From assembly GCA_947062675.1 (NCBI GenBank), contig CAMSQM010000005.1, positions 26,031 to 90,030 of the forward strand: a stretch of DNA of 64,000 nucleotides, given 5' to 3'. Positions within the stretch are counted from its first letter, which is position 1. Each line of letters begins with the position of its first letter. The stretch comes from an uncultured Roseburia sp. (GTDB lineage: Bacteria > Bacillota > Clostridia > Lachnospirales > Lachnospiraceae). Position numbers and translations under genes: made by a program. The notes beneath the pieces are model-generated. The model made no database searches. It was not told where the DNA came from and saw only the letters and a program-made list of their open reading frames with translations. Positions 17,532-25,850 of the stretch are shown here, piece after piece.

Positions 17532-19607
17532 TCAGTCAGATTTTTTTCTGTATCCCAAACATACATCATAGCTTGTTTCCGGCAAACAGCTTTTTATGTG
17601 CTCCCACCTCCCGCTTTCCATACATCTTCTGACATAAGACGCACTGATCTCTCTTCCGCCGCACTGCATTCTTGGGATTTCTTCCACCTGAACTCCAAAA
17701 TCCCCCAGAACTTTATGCATTTGTCTGTTATACTGTTCCGTAATCTTATCAAACGGTTCCTCCCCGATAAATCGCTTTTGAATTCGCAGAAATGCAGCAA
17801 TATAGCGTGCAAAAATTTCAAGATCCATTCCGGCATCCAGTACAATATCCTGCCGGCATTCTTTGTGAAAATATGCCGGCATTGTGCTGTACGACAGCAC
17901 CCATCTGCCGCTTGGTACTACAGCCACATTTTCAGAATGACCGATTCCCCGCCTTACCATATCAAATCTGTCACTGAACGTAAACAAAGAGCGGTTTTCT
18001 TCCACTACAAAAACATACAAAAAATCCACTTTTTTCAATGCATATTCGATGAGATGCCTGTGCCCACAGGTAAACGGATTGCAGTTCATCACAACTGCAC
18101 CAGCTATTCCTGAATGATTCACCCGTATTTTATCCGTAAACTCTCTGATCTCAGCAATCGCCCCGTCATTCAATAACTCTCCTTTCTGCAGAAATCCGGC
18201 ATTCTTCTTCTCACCAGATCGTTTGATACTGTTTTTGAGATAACCTTTATAGATTTCTTCTGCAATAACGCGGTTTCCTTCCTGATTTGTATGAATAGGA
18301 ATGCTGCAAAAATATGTATTCCGGTTTTCTCTGTCATAAATATCTGCAAACTCCAGCCTGGCACATTTTCTTTTACCATTTGGAAACCACCATTCATCAT
18401 TTACCATTAAAATTATATCATTCTCACGGACCGGGATTTTTTCTAAATTCCCATACCATCTGTCATATCTGTGAGCCTCAATACTAATCGAAACAACCTT
18501 ATACTGATGTCTGAGTACCCGTTTCTGAATCTGCCCGGCCAGAGAATCTTCTGCCAGACATCCATATCCGTCTGCCACGCAGGGGCCTATAAGATAAATC
18601 GTATTCTCACACGGCTCCTCCCGCATAACCTGTCCGCTGAAATTTCCGACCGGAATTATTTTTCCTTTTACCCCCCTGTCATTATTCAGTACAGCCTTTA
18701 CACTCTGTTCCCCATATATGTGCATAATACATTTTTTCATTTCTTCCGTGTAAAAGCCGGAATCCATCTCGCAAATATCCAGCGAAAATCCTGACTGCAT
18801 ACTCTGTTTTTCAAGCTCCGTTTTTTTCTTAATTCTGCTGATTCTGGGAAACCGGCATTCACACACCCTGATTCCCTTATTCAGCAATTTATTTAACTCG
18901 GATTCATACACTATCTTCATGCAGCTGAGCATGATGCAGTTTACCCACTCAAATGCTTCTCTTACATCTTTGTACCGGCTTTTTCCATATTCTTTTTCTT
19001 CCCTTACCATCTCCGTTCCCTCTGCATAAACATAAAATTTTGCATAATCCGGACAGTTCTCATACCCGGCTCCACTTACCAGACCAAACCATTCCCATCT
19101 GTCTCCTATTACACATATTTCATATCCCCATTTTTTGAAGATCCTATAACAGCGCCATGCAAGTTCATTTATATCTGTAATTAAAATCATACGAATCCCT
19201 GAATACATTCCCTCAGAAAACGCTGGTATCCCTCCATTTTCCATCGACACAAGGTACGATTCGATAACACTATAATCATTGGCGTCATTATATGCAAATC
19301 CCCTCATATGATTATCCGTGTCAAAAACCGGCAGCAGCAGGTCAGGAAACTTTTTAAAAATTTCCTGTGCTTCCACCCAGAAATTATCAGAAAGCACAAT
19401 TATATGTGTATTCAGATAAGCTTCCATATCCGAATGCTTTATCAGATCCTGATAAGTTATGATCCCTTTATACCGCCCATCTTCTCCGTAAACGGCAATC
19501 ACTGCTAATCTGTTTTCCCCCCCCCCAAGGAAAAACGCCAGCATCTGCGTTCTGGTCATTTCTCCTTCTGTTACCGCATATACTTCTTTATCACAAAAAC
19601 GTATCAT
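17532..19607 (-). CDS. Multidomain protein: CBS-like pair, SGNH-like region and CitC-type nucleotidyltransferase
   Basis: 691 residues from the ATG at 19607, chosen because the paralog at 31796-34333 begins at the same motif (MIRFCDKEV) and the codons upstream form a purine-rich ribosome binding site. Residues 1-120 look like CBS-type repeats (GIITYQDLI, LLLPVFDTDNHMRGFAYND). Around 325-475 a GPCVADGYGC and HTNQEGNRVIAEEI pattern resembles SGNH hydrolases. Residues about 515-680 match the C-terminal adenylyltransferase of citrate lyase ligase (MNCNPFTCGHRHLIEYAL with the HIGH-like motif, SDRFDMVRRG, ISASYVRRCME). No citrate lyase genes are near, so the substrate is probably a glycan-related acid or cofactor. 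A G10 tract lies near codon 25; G9 or G11 would truncate it. Confidence 0.72.
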   Translation of the reverse strand: MIRFCDKEVYAVTEGEMTRTQMLAFFLGGGENRLAVIAVYGEDGRYKGIITYQDLIKHSDMEAYLNTHIIVLSDNFWVEAQEIFKKFPDLLLPVFDTDNHMRGFAYNDANDYSVIESYLVSMENGGIPAFSEGMYSGIRMILITDINELAWRCYRIFKKWGYEICVIGDRWEWFGLVSGAGYENCPDYAKFYVYAEGTEMVREEKEYGKSRYKDVREAFEWVNCIMLSCMKIVYESELNKLLNKGIRVCECRFPRISRIKKKTELEKQSMQSGFSLDICEMDSGFYTEEMKKCIMHIYGEQSVKAVLNNDRGVKGKIIPVGNFSGQVMREEPCENTIYLIGPCVADGYGCLAEDSLAGQIQKRVLRHQYKVVSISIEAHRYDRWYGNLEKIPVRENDIILMVNDEWWFPNGKRKCARLEFADIYDRENRNTYFCSIPIHTNQEGNRVIAEEIYKGYLKNSIKRSGEKKNAGFLQKGELLNDGAIAEIREFTDKIRVNHSGIAGAVVMNCNPFTCGHRHLIEYALKKVDFLYVFVVEENRSLFTFSDRFDMVRRGIGHSENVAVVPSGRWVLSYSTMPAYFHKECRQDIVLDAGMDLEIFARYIAAFLRIQKRFIGEEPFDKITEQYNRQMHKVLGDFGVQVEEIPRMQCGGREISASYVRRCMESGRWEHIKSCLPETSYDVCLGYRKKSD
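19517..19526. repeat. G10 homopolymer tract (minus strand) near the 5' end of a gene
   Basis: Ten consecutive C on the plus strand, encoding LGGGE in the gene at 17532-19607. The present length is in frame. With nine G a TAG follows after four codons; with eleven a TAA follows after about 17 codons. A run this long in coding DNA is the classic form of a slipped-strand phase-variation switch. Confidence 0.9.
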
Positions 19608-19697
19608 CTTCCTGCCCTCCCCCACTGTCAGTGGCTTTATCTCTTTTCCATTTCTTTAGTAATTATCGTCCATTAACAAAACATTCTTAAAAAATAA

Positions 19698-19726
19698 TTG
19701 AAAAAATAAAAATCCTATGCTAAATT
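19698..19726 (+). promoter_or_regulatory. Probable sigma-A promoter for the aldo-keto reductase/spsF/aminotransferase operon
   Basis: TTGAAA (19698-19703), 17-base spacer, TAAATT (19721-19726) preceded by TGC as an extended -10. The expected start lies about 40 bases before the ATG at 19775. The surrounding divergent gap (19608-19774) is AT-rich and shows nothing else. Confidence 0.5.
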
Positions 19727-19774
19727 AGTGTTCAGAACTTCTAAACAATAACCATTTCGAAAGTATGTGATCCT

Positions 19775-20668
19775 ATGGAATTATGTCTGGGAACTGTCCA
19801 GTTTGGACTGGATTATGGAATTCGCGGTCAGAAGAAACCCTCTCCGGAATATTGTATCAGCTGTCTGGATTATGCCACACAAAACGGCATTCTGGCACTT
19901 GACACTGCGCCGGCATATGGAACGGCAGAAGAAATTACAGGCTGTTTTCTTCGGAAAAAGACAATACCGCGCCATAAACTTTTTATCAGCACAAAATTAC
20001 CACCCAATATTCTGGATGATATACCTGCCCGTGCCTATGAATGCACAATCCGGAAATATCTTCAGAAATCACTGTCTGTGCTGGGCACGGATTATATTGA
20101 CGCATATCTTCTGCACACTTCAGGATATGCATTTAATCCGGAAATTCTCGCTGCCCTGGGTACAATGCGGAAAGAAGGCCTGGCCATAAAGACCGGAGTC
20201 TCTGTATACGAGCCTGAAGAAGCCATGACCGCCATCGGACATCCTGCGGTGAATTTTATTCAGGCACCCTACAGCATTTTCGACCACCGCATGAAGGAAA
20301 GCAGGATTCTGGATCAGGCAGAAAATGCAGAATGCCAGCTCCATGCCAGAAGTGCTTTCCTTCAGGGGCTGATAACAATGGAAGAACAGAAGATTCCCGC
20401 GTATCTGGATCAGGCAAAGCCTCTGATCCGCAAAATCAGTCGCATATGCACCGAAACAGGGCTAAGCAGAGTTGAACTCGCGATGGCTTATGTGAAAAGA
20501 GAAAGGGCTGTTTCACACCTTGTATTTGGCGTAGATTCATTGGAACAGCTGAAAGAAGACATCACTCTTTTTCAGAAAAACGTATCGCAGGACCTGCTAT
20601 GCATAATGGAATATGAATTCAGACATTCTGATTCTGCTATCATAATGCCCAGTCTGTGGAAGAAATAA
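19775..20668 (+). CDS. Aldo-keto reductase
   Basis: 297 residues, standard AKR length. The catalytic tetrad is visible: Asp and Tyr in LALDTAPAYGTAEE (about residues 44-51), Lys in FISTKLPPN and His in YIDAYLLHTSGY. The NADPH end is VSHLVFGVDSLEQLKEDI. AKRs reduce sugar or aldehyde carbonyls. Here it leads a three-gene plus-strand operon with an SpsF-like cytidylyltransferase and a class III aminotransferase, a trio often found beside nonulosonic acid genes. It probably modifies a sugar or nonulosonate precursor, but the substrate cannot be read. The ribosome binding site is weak, and the start is fixed by the conserved MELCLGTVQFGLDYG opening. Confidence 0.85.
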   Translation: MELCLGTVQFGLDYGIRGQKKPSPEYCISCLDYATQNGILALDTAPAYGTAEEITGCFLRKKTIPRHKLFISTKLPPNILDDIPARAYECTIRKYLQKSLSVLGTDYIDAYLLHTSGYAFNPEILAALGTMRKEGLAIKTGVSVYEPEEAMTAIGHPAVNFIQAPYSIFDHRMKESRILDQAENAECQLHARSAFLQGLITMEEQKIPAYLDQAKPLIRKISRICTETGLSRVELAMAYVKRERAVSHLVFGVDSLEQLKEDITLFQKNVSQDLLCIMEYEFRHSDSAIIMPSLWKK

Positions 20669-20680
20669 GGGATACAGCAT

Positions 20681-21475
20681 ATGAAATATTTAGCATTAAT
20701 TCAGGCAAGATGTAATTCAGCCAGGCTTCCGGGAAAAGTCCTGAAAGATCTGTGCGGAAAACCGGTTCTTTCGCGAATGGCAGAGCGTGTCCGGAAGAGC
20801 AGACTGCTTGACGAAGTCATTGTTATTACATCTATAAGCAAAAGCAATCTTCCCGTTCTCAGTCTCTGCTCCGGAACAGGTATCCGGGTAGGAATCGGTT
20901 CGGAAGAAGATGTTCTGGACCGCTATTACCAGACCGCAAAACTGCTCAGACCAGAATATATTGTGCGTCTGACGGCAGACTGCCCCTGTTTTGATGCCGA
21001 ACTGCTCGACGATGCCATTACCCGGCTGAATCCGGATACCGATTACTGTGCCATGATAAGTGAAACCTACCCGGATGGTCTGGACTTTGAAATTATAAAG
21101 TTCTCCGCGCTTGAAAAATCATGGAAAGAAGCTGTCCATTCTTATGAGCGGGAGCATGTGACACAATATATTCTCCGTCATCCCGACCTTTTCAGTCTGC
21201 AGGATTATGTCTGTCCCATCGGAAATCTTGGCAGTCACAGATGGACCGTCGACGAGCCTGAGGACTTCGAACTTGTCTTCAGAATTTTTCAGCATTTCCT
21301 GTATGAGGAAAATAAAGAGGACTTTCATTATCAGGATATCCTCCGTTTTCTTGAACAGAATCCTGAAATAGCCAGAATAAATCAGCATTACCGGCGCAAC
21401 GAGGGACTGCAGAAATCAATTGCGGAAGACAGAATTGTTATCCCAGGTGATTCTTTTTATACTCCGGAGGAATAA
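20681..21475 (+). CDS. spsF: SpsF-like cytidylyltransferase, candidate CMP-pseudaminate synthetase
   Basis: 264 residues. The nucleotide-binding P-loop IQARCNSARLPGKVLKDL lies at the N-terminus. The metal-binding acidic site appears as RLTADCPCFDAELLDD near residue 105, and SHRWTVDEPEDFELV near residue 188 is characteristic of SpsF/CMP-Kdo-synthetase relatives. Such enzymes couple CTP to an acidic sugar. The pse genes in this window lack an obvious PseF, and this gene is the best local candidate to make CMP-pseudaminic acid; the other CMP-NulO synthetase (59702-60385) looks like LegF. This pathway placement is inference. It is 12 bases after the reductase and 4 bases before the aminotransferase. 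Confidence 0.75.
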   Translation: MKYLALIQARCNSARLPGKVLKDLCGKPVLSRMAERVRKSRLLDEVIVITSISKSNLPVLSLCSGTGIRVGIGSEEDVLDRYYQTAKLLRPEYIVRLTADCPCFDAELLDDAITRLNPDTDYCAMISETYPDGLDFEIIKFSALEKSWKEAVHSYEREHVTQYILRHPDLFSLQDYVCPIGNLGSHRWTVDEPEDFELVFRIFQHFLYEENKEDFHYQDILRFLEQNPEIARINQHYRRNEGLQKSIAEDRIVIPGDSFYTPEE

Positions 21476-21479
21476 AAAC

Positions 21480-22811
21480 ATGAGTAAAATCATTACCGGC
21501 AAAGGACAAAAACTATATCTGAAAGCAAAAAAAATAATTCCCGGGGGCACGCAATTACTCAGCAAACGCCCCGAAATGTTTCTGCCGGATTTATGGCCCG
21601 CTTACTATTCAAAGGCAAAAGGCTGCAAAATCCGGGATCTGGATGACAGGGAATATACAGATGTAAGCTATATGGGCATCGGCGCAAATGTTCTCGGATA
21701 TGCCCACGATGAAGTAGACGCCGCTGCAAAGAAGGCTATCGAAAATGGCGGAATGTGCACTCTCAATTCACCGGAAGAAGTGTATCTTGCAGAAGAACTG
21801 CTCAGACTTCACCCATGGGCCGGCGGGGTCCGTTATGCAAAAGCCGGCGGAGAGGCTATGGCGCTTGCTGCGCGAATTGCCAGAGCATACACCGGAAAAG
21901 ATATTATCCTGTTCTGCGGATACCATGGGTGGCATGACTGGTATCTGTCCGCAAATTTGTCAGACAAAAACGCTTTAAATGACCAGCATATTGCTGGTCT
22001 TGCTCCCCTTGGTGTTCCATCCGGACTTGCCGGAACAAACCTTCCTTTTCACTATAACAATTTTGAAGAATTCCACGCCCTGACTGAAATGCACAGAGGA
22101 AAAATTGCTGCTATAATCATGGAACCCATCCGGAATGATCTGCCGGAAAATGATTTTCTGCAGAAAATCAGGCAGACTGCCAGCATGGCAGGCATTGTTC
22201 TGGTGTTCGACGAAATCACTTCAGGATTCCGGCTCTGCGCCGGAGGCAGCCACAAAGTACTTGGTGTGGAGCCAGATATTGCTGTATTTGCAAAAGGACT
22301 GACGAACGGATATCCACTGGCAGCCATTATCGGTCGCGGGGATGTAATGGAAGCCTCCCAGGACACCTTTATCAGCAGTACTTTTTACACCGAACGCATC
22401 GCTCTCGCTGCCACATTAAAAAACGTGGAACTTTATCAGAAATACAGAGTCTGGGAAAAACAGACAGAATATGGCCGGATGGTTCAGGAGGGATGGAAAG
22501 AAAAGGCGGAACAGTATGGACTGAAAATTGAAACTGGCGGCATTCTGCCACTCGGGCATTTTACCATGAAGGGCAAAGAGGATCCTCTGGTCTACAAAAC
22601 ATTTTTCACCCAGGAAATGCTCAAACGCGGTTATATAGCATCAACTTCGTTTTATGCAAGCTATTCTCATTCCCCCGAAATCATCAATGATTATATCGAA
22701 AATACAGGTGCAGTATTTAAAGAAATCGCTTCCATAAATGCCAACGGCCATACGGTAGAATCAAATCTGGAGGGAACGGTCTGCCACTCGGGATTCGGAA
22801 GGCTGATCTGA
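21480..22811 (+). CDS. Class III PLP aminotransferase (glutamate-1-semialdehyde aminomutase-like)
   Basis: 443 residues from the ATG at 21480, which has GGAGG 9 bases upstream; an upstream in-frame ATG lies inside spsF. Fold type I class III signs: RYAKAGGEAMALAARIAR and FCGYHGWHDWYLS in the cofactor region, IIMEPIRND, LVFDEITSGFR (Asp to the pyridine nitrogen) and the PLP lysine in VFAKGLTNGYPLAAI near residue 270. It resembles HemL-type enzymes, but there are no haem genes here, and HemL-like proteins recur in SpsF-containing glycan clusters. It may aminate a sugar or shift an amino group. It ends just before a strong bidirectional terminator. Confidence 0.85.
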   Translation: MSKIITGKGQKLYLKAKKIIPGGTQLLSKRPEMFLPDLWPAYYSKAKGCKIRDLDDREYTDVSYMGIGANVLGYAHDEVDAAAKKAIENGGMCTLNSPEEVYLAEELLRLHPWAGGVRYAKAGGEAMALAARIARAYTGKDIILFCGYHGWHDWYLSANLSDKNALNDQHIAGLAPLGVPSGLAGTNLPFHYNNFEEFHALTEMHRGKIAAIIMEPIRNDLPENDFLQKIRQTASMAGIVLVFDEITSGFRLCAGGSHKVLGVEPDIAVFAKGLTNGYPLAAIIGRGDVMEASQDTFISSTFYTERIALAATLKNVELYQKYRVWEKQTEYGRMVQEGWKEKAEQYGLKIETGGILPLGHFTMKGKEDPLVYKTFFTQEMLKRGYIASTSFYASYSHSPEIINDYIENTGAVFKEIASINANGHTVESNLEGTVCHSGFGRLI

Positions 22812-22838
22812 TAAAAATCTCCATTCCACAATATCAGG

Positions 22839-22885
22839 AAAAGTGTGCATTCCAGCAAAAATAAATCCTGGCTGCACACTTTTTT
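22839..22885. terminator. Bidirectional intrinsic terminator
   Basis: Inverted repeat AAAAGTGTGC (22839-22848) / GCACACTTTT (22874-22883) with additional CCAG/CTGG pairing inside, ending in T on the plus strand and in T (from the A run) on the minus strand. It lies between convergent genes ending at 22811 and 22971. Confidence 0.8.
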
Positions 22886-22970
22886 GTCAGGACTGTGTAT
22901 TCCGTTTATTGGTCAGAAATAATTTTCCCCCGTATTTTGATGTTTTGTATCACATCATTTCTAAAAATTT

Positions 22971-23672
22971 TTATTTCTTAACCACCTCAAATACAATAAA
23001 CTCAAATTTTTCTGTTAAAAAATCATATGTTCTGGTCACAGTTTCCAGATACTCTGTTTTAAATCTCTTGTCATCAAAAAATTTGCCGACATCTTCCGCG
23101 CTCATAAACCGGAAAGGATAAAAGTTTCCGTAAAACGGCGAATTTTGTCGTCGTATTCCGTCCAGTGTGCTCCCATCCAGTTTTTTAGCCGGCTTATAGT
23201 TGCGAAATGCATCCGATTGTTTGGACGGTGTATAAGAAAAATACCTTCCACCACTTTTCAGCGTCCTGTAAATTTCATCTGCAAACACAGAAAAATCTGT
23301 TTCGCAAAGACAAAAAGAAGAAAATACGTCTGCAATTGCATCAAAATATCCGTCTTCCCAGGGCAGCTCCGTCATACTTCCACATCGCACATCGCAGTTC
23401 GCTCCCTGAAGGAGAAACGGGATCAGTTCAACTGCCTTTTCCGACAGCTCTATCCCATACGTATCATATCCCTCATCTGACAGAAGGCGTAAGTTCGCAC
23501 CTGCACCACAGCCAACTTCCAGAATCTTTGTCCTGCCCCGTTCGAGGCGGGATTTTGAAAAATACCTCCTTCCCATAAATCTGCAAAATTCTTCATTCGG
23601 CCACCTGCGTTGTGCATACAGCCCGGACTCACCGTATTCTTTTTCAAAATATTCACCTGCTTCTGACAACAT
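22971..23672 (-). CDS. Class I SAM-dependent methyltransferase
   Basis: 233 residues. Motif I ILEVGCGAGANLRLL near residue 50, motif II YGIELSEKAVELI, and post-motif AIADVFSSFCLCE are clear. RTLKSGGRYFSYTPS matches the motif III region. The ribosome binding site GGGAGG precedes the ATG at 23672. It is the last gene of the operon that contains the ACP/adenylation set, so it may methylate the acyl group or the acceptor sugar. The substrate is not evident from sequence. Confidence 0.82.
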   Translation of the reverse strand: MLSEAGEYFEKEYGESGLYAQRRWPNEEFCRFMGRRYFSKSRLERGRTKILEVGCGAGANLRLLSDEGYDTYGIELSEKAVELIPFLLQGANCDVRCGSMTELPWEDGYFDAIADVFSSFCLCETDFSVFADEIYRTLKSGGRYFSYTPSKQSDAFRNYKPAKKLDGSTLDGIRRQNSPFYGNFYPFRFMSAEDVGKFFDDKRFKTEYLETVTRTYDFLTEKFEFIVFEVVKK

Positions 23673-23684
23673 TCAGTCCTCCCT

Positions 23685-24794
23685 TCACTGAAACCACATA
23701 CTACCTCTCAATGGTCCCGGATCCTGCCCGTATCTGTATTCAAGAATCACACCGGGATAAATGCTGGTGGCAAATCCCTCTTTAAAGAAACCTATCGCAA
23801 TCTCTTTTTCATCAGGATGATTCCAGTCCCCGGCATAAGCCCGCGTTCCAATATAGTAGCGGCGCATTCCTGAAGCTTTCATATGCTTTATCGCCAGCCA
23901 CTGACTAATATGCGATACCGGCTGATCATACAACTCTCTTCTATACGCTCCCACACTGTAAGAGCAGGCACTGCCTGTTGTGCTGAACAAAGCCCCCCCT
24001 ATCAGCCTGTACTCTGAATTGTATAGCATTACCAGAAAATCTTTCGTATTAAGAACCGCCTCTTTCTGTATATTCCACGTTCTTTCACTTCTGGTGATTT
24101 TTCCGCTTACTTCCCTGTGCAATTCACGAAACTGCTCAAAACATTCTTCCACTTTTTTTCTGCCATCACATTTTGTAATAATCGCATGATTCCACAACCG
24201 GTATGCTTTCTTAATTTCATACTTATTAGTCCTTCTTATCCCTGACAGGATATCCTGTTCACTCAGCGATAAATCTACAAAACATTCAAAATTTATTCCA
24301 CGGCATACTGCCCCTTTTTCCAGAAACATCTGCATCCATAAAGAGATTCTCCCTCCGTCTGACAGAATACTTTTTATTTTAAATGTCATTATATTAAACC
24401 TGCTGCAAATCTCCTCCAGGACATCCATACATTTCTGCAGCAGCTTTCTTTTCGACTTTACCGTGCCGCCGCTCTCTGTCAGTAACGGAGATATTATCCC
24501 TCCCCTGCCGGTCATCGATGTTATCTGGTATCCCGAATCATCCTGAAAGATACCCAGAGGCCATATCCCCGCTGCCATCCCTCCATTGTATATCACAAGA
24601 GATATGTCTGTCAGACTGTTATAGACATCGGAAAAATATGCATTCTGATACACCACATAATTGTGTGCATATTCAACCGGAACACACATCTTATCATTAT
24701 TCTCCATCAGGCACCATGTCCCGATATCTTCTTCCATTAGTTTAAAATCAAAATGTTTTTTATAAATCTGTTTACAAATCTCTTTTATTTCCAT
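23685..24794 (-). CDS. FemAB/GNAT-like acyl- or aminoacyltransferase
   Basis: 369 residues from the ATG at 24794 (GGAGG upstream), overlapping the upstream gene by 23 bases. The C-terminal half has the GNAT-fold layout of FemAB/BioF2-like proteins: INFECFVDLSLSEQDIL, RRTNKYEIKKAYR, LHREVSGKITRSERTW, YRLIGGALFSTTGSACSYSVGAY, HISQWLAIKHMKASGMRRYYIGTRA and KEIAIGFFKEGFA. FemAB proteins move aminoacyl groups from tRNA; relatives use acyl-CoA or ACP. Placement in an operon with an adenylation enzyme, an ACP and an AAC(3)-like enzyme suggests it acts in the same acyl transfer route. No direct evidence for the donor. Confidence 0.65.
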   Translation of the reverse strand: MEIKEICKQIYKKHFDFKLMEEDIGTWCLMENNDKMCVPVEYAHNYVVYQNAYFSDVYNSLTDISLVIYNGGMAAGIWPLGIFQDDSGYQITSMTGRGGIISPLLTESGGTVKSKRKLLQKCMDVLEEICSRFNIMTFKIKSILSDGGRISLWMQMFLEKGAVCRGINFECFVDLSLSEQDILSGIRRTNKYEIKKAYRLWNHAIITKCDGRKKVEECFEQFRELHREVSGKITRSERTWNIQKEAVLNTKDFLVMLYNSEYRLIGGALFSTTGSACSYSVGAYRRELYDQPVSHISQWLAIKHMKASGMRRYYIGTRAYAGDWNHPDEKEIAIGFFKEGFATSIYPGVILEYRYGQDPGPLRGSMWFQ

Positions 24795-25593
24795 ACGACC
24801 TCCAGATGAGATCACGATCACATTCAAAATCATACAGATTCCTGCACATATTATTGACCGCATCCTCATAGATAACCGGATAACTCTCTGACAGTGACAC
24901 TTTTCTTACTGGAATTCCATTTATCTGAAAGTATTCTGCAATCCCCGCTTCCTCCAGTTTTTTCCCAATACGGTTAAACTGCTCCTCGCTTCCAAGTTCC
25001 AGATATCTGGCCGGGTAGTCATAAGTTCTGACTGTTTCGCTCCCGTTTCCATCCACATAAATTCCTGTAAACTGCTTATAGAACCGATAAGGAACATGTG
25101 CCATATTTTCTACATAATGTACAAACGTCATACTGCGCTGATAATCTGTGCCAAGCATAATCTGTATTACATTTTCCCGATGCATATAAGCAAACGGGGA
25201 ATCTTTTCCGAAAGAATCCCTGTTCTGCATCGCACACAACAATTCCTTATCCTTCCCCCACACACAAAACGAATGCATAGGATGAGCTGTGCGCCTGAAG
25301 TCATTTCTTTTAAGTGCAGCGTTTCCCAGCGCCCCTGCCAGTGAAGGCGTTTTTCGATAATCATACATTCCTCTGTCACTAAAGCTAAAATTAAATGCCG
25401 GTATCAGAAGCGTACCCCTGGGTGTAAGCTGTCTCTGAAAACTATTCAGCAATTCATCCGCAGAAAATTTTTCCCCGTTCTCTCCTGCAATAAAAGCAAT
25501 CGCCAGTATGTCTGAGGAAAGGCAGAGTTTATCCCCGGGCCTCACGCCTGCGGCGGCAGCGATTTCCCTGTAAGAAATATACTTATCTTTCAT
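24772..25593 (-). CDS. AAC(3)-family N-acyltransferase
   Basis: 273 residues, normal for aminoglycoside 3-N-acetyltransferase-type folds. Seen motifs: GTLLIPAFNFSFSDR, RTAHPMHSFCVWGKDKEL, DSFGKDSPFAYMHRENV, MLGTDYQRSMTFVHYVEN and VPYRFYKQF. Classical members acetylate amines of aminoglycosides from acetyl-CoA. In glycan clusters they usually N-acylate amino sugars. Here the gene overlaps an acyl carrier protein gene by ATGA, so the donor may be acyl-ACP rather than CoA (inference). It is unlikely to be a resistance gene, given its operon. Confidence 0.8.
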   Translation of the reverse strand: MKDKYISYREIAAAAGVRPGDKLCLSSDILAIAFIAGENGEKFSADELLNSFQRQLTPRGTLLIPAFNFSFSDRGMYDYRKTPSLAGALGNAALKRNDFRRTAHPMHSFCVWGKDKELLCAMQNRDSFGKDSPFAYMHRENVIQIMLGTDYQRSMTFVHYVENMAHVPYRFYKQFTGIYVDGNGSETVRTYDYPARYLELGSEEQFNRIGKKLEEAGIAEYFQINGIPVRKVSLSESYPVIYEDAVNNMCRNLYDFECDRDLIWRSYGNKRDL

Positions 25594-25850
25594 TCTTCGC
25601 CCCGCTCCTGCCCGGTCCTGCTTTTAACATATCTGAATATCTTTTCCGGAGACTCAAAATTGTCCGGAATCAGATCCTGAGGATGTATTTTTATCCCGTA
25701 ACTTTCCTCAAGTTCCGGCAGCAGCCGCTCAAATATGATCAGGGAATCCAGATACCCGCACTCAAATAGCAATGTATCGGCTTCCAGATCTCCCGAAGCC
25801 TGAATCGTTTTTAAAAAACTAATTATTTTTTCTACCGAAACTTCTTTCAT
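25590..25850 (-). CDS. Acyl carrier protein
   Basis: 86 residues, acidic, helical. The phosphopantetheine serine lies in GYLDSLIIFERLLPELE near residue 36, matching the D-S-L motif. ACPs carry acyl groups as thioesters on 4'-phosphopantetheine. The gene overlaps both the adenylation enzyme upstream and the AAC(3)-like gene downstream by ATGA junctions, so it is almost certainly the carrier for this dedicated system, comparable to DltC beside DltA. No phosphopantetheinyl transferase is present in the window. Confidence 0.88.
   Translation of the reverse strand: MKEVSVEKIISFLKTIQASGDLEADTLLFECGYLDSLIIFERLLPELEESYGIKIHPQDLIPDNFESPEKIFRYVKSRTGQERGEE

Noticed and set aside
17532..19607. Citrate lyase ligase (citC)
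   Set aside because: Only the C-terminal nucleotidyltransferase resembles CitC; citrate lyase subunits are absent and the rest of the protein is unrelated.
21480..22811. Haem biosynthesis hemL
   Set aside because: No other haem genes are near, and the gene is in an SpsF-containing sugar operon.
24772..25593. Aminoglycoside resistance gene
   Set aside because: The AAC(3)-type fold is clear, but it overlaps an acyl carrier protein gene in a glycan operon, so an amino-sugar acylation role is more likely.
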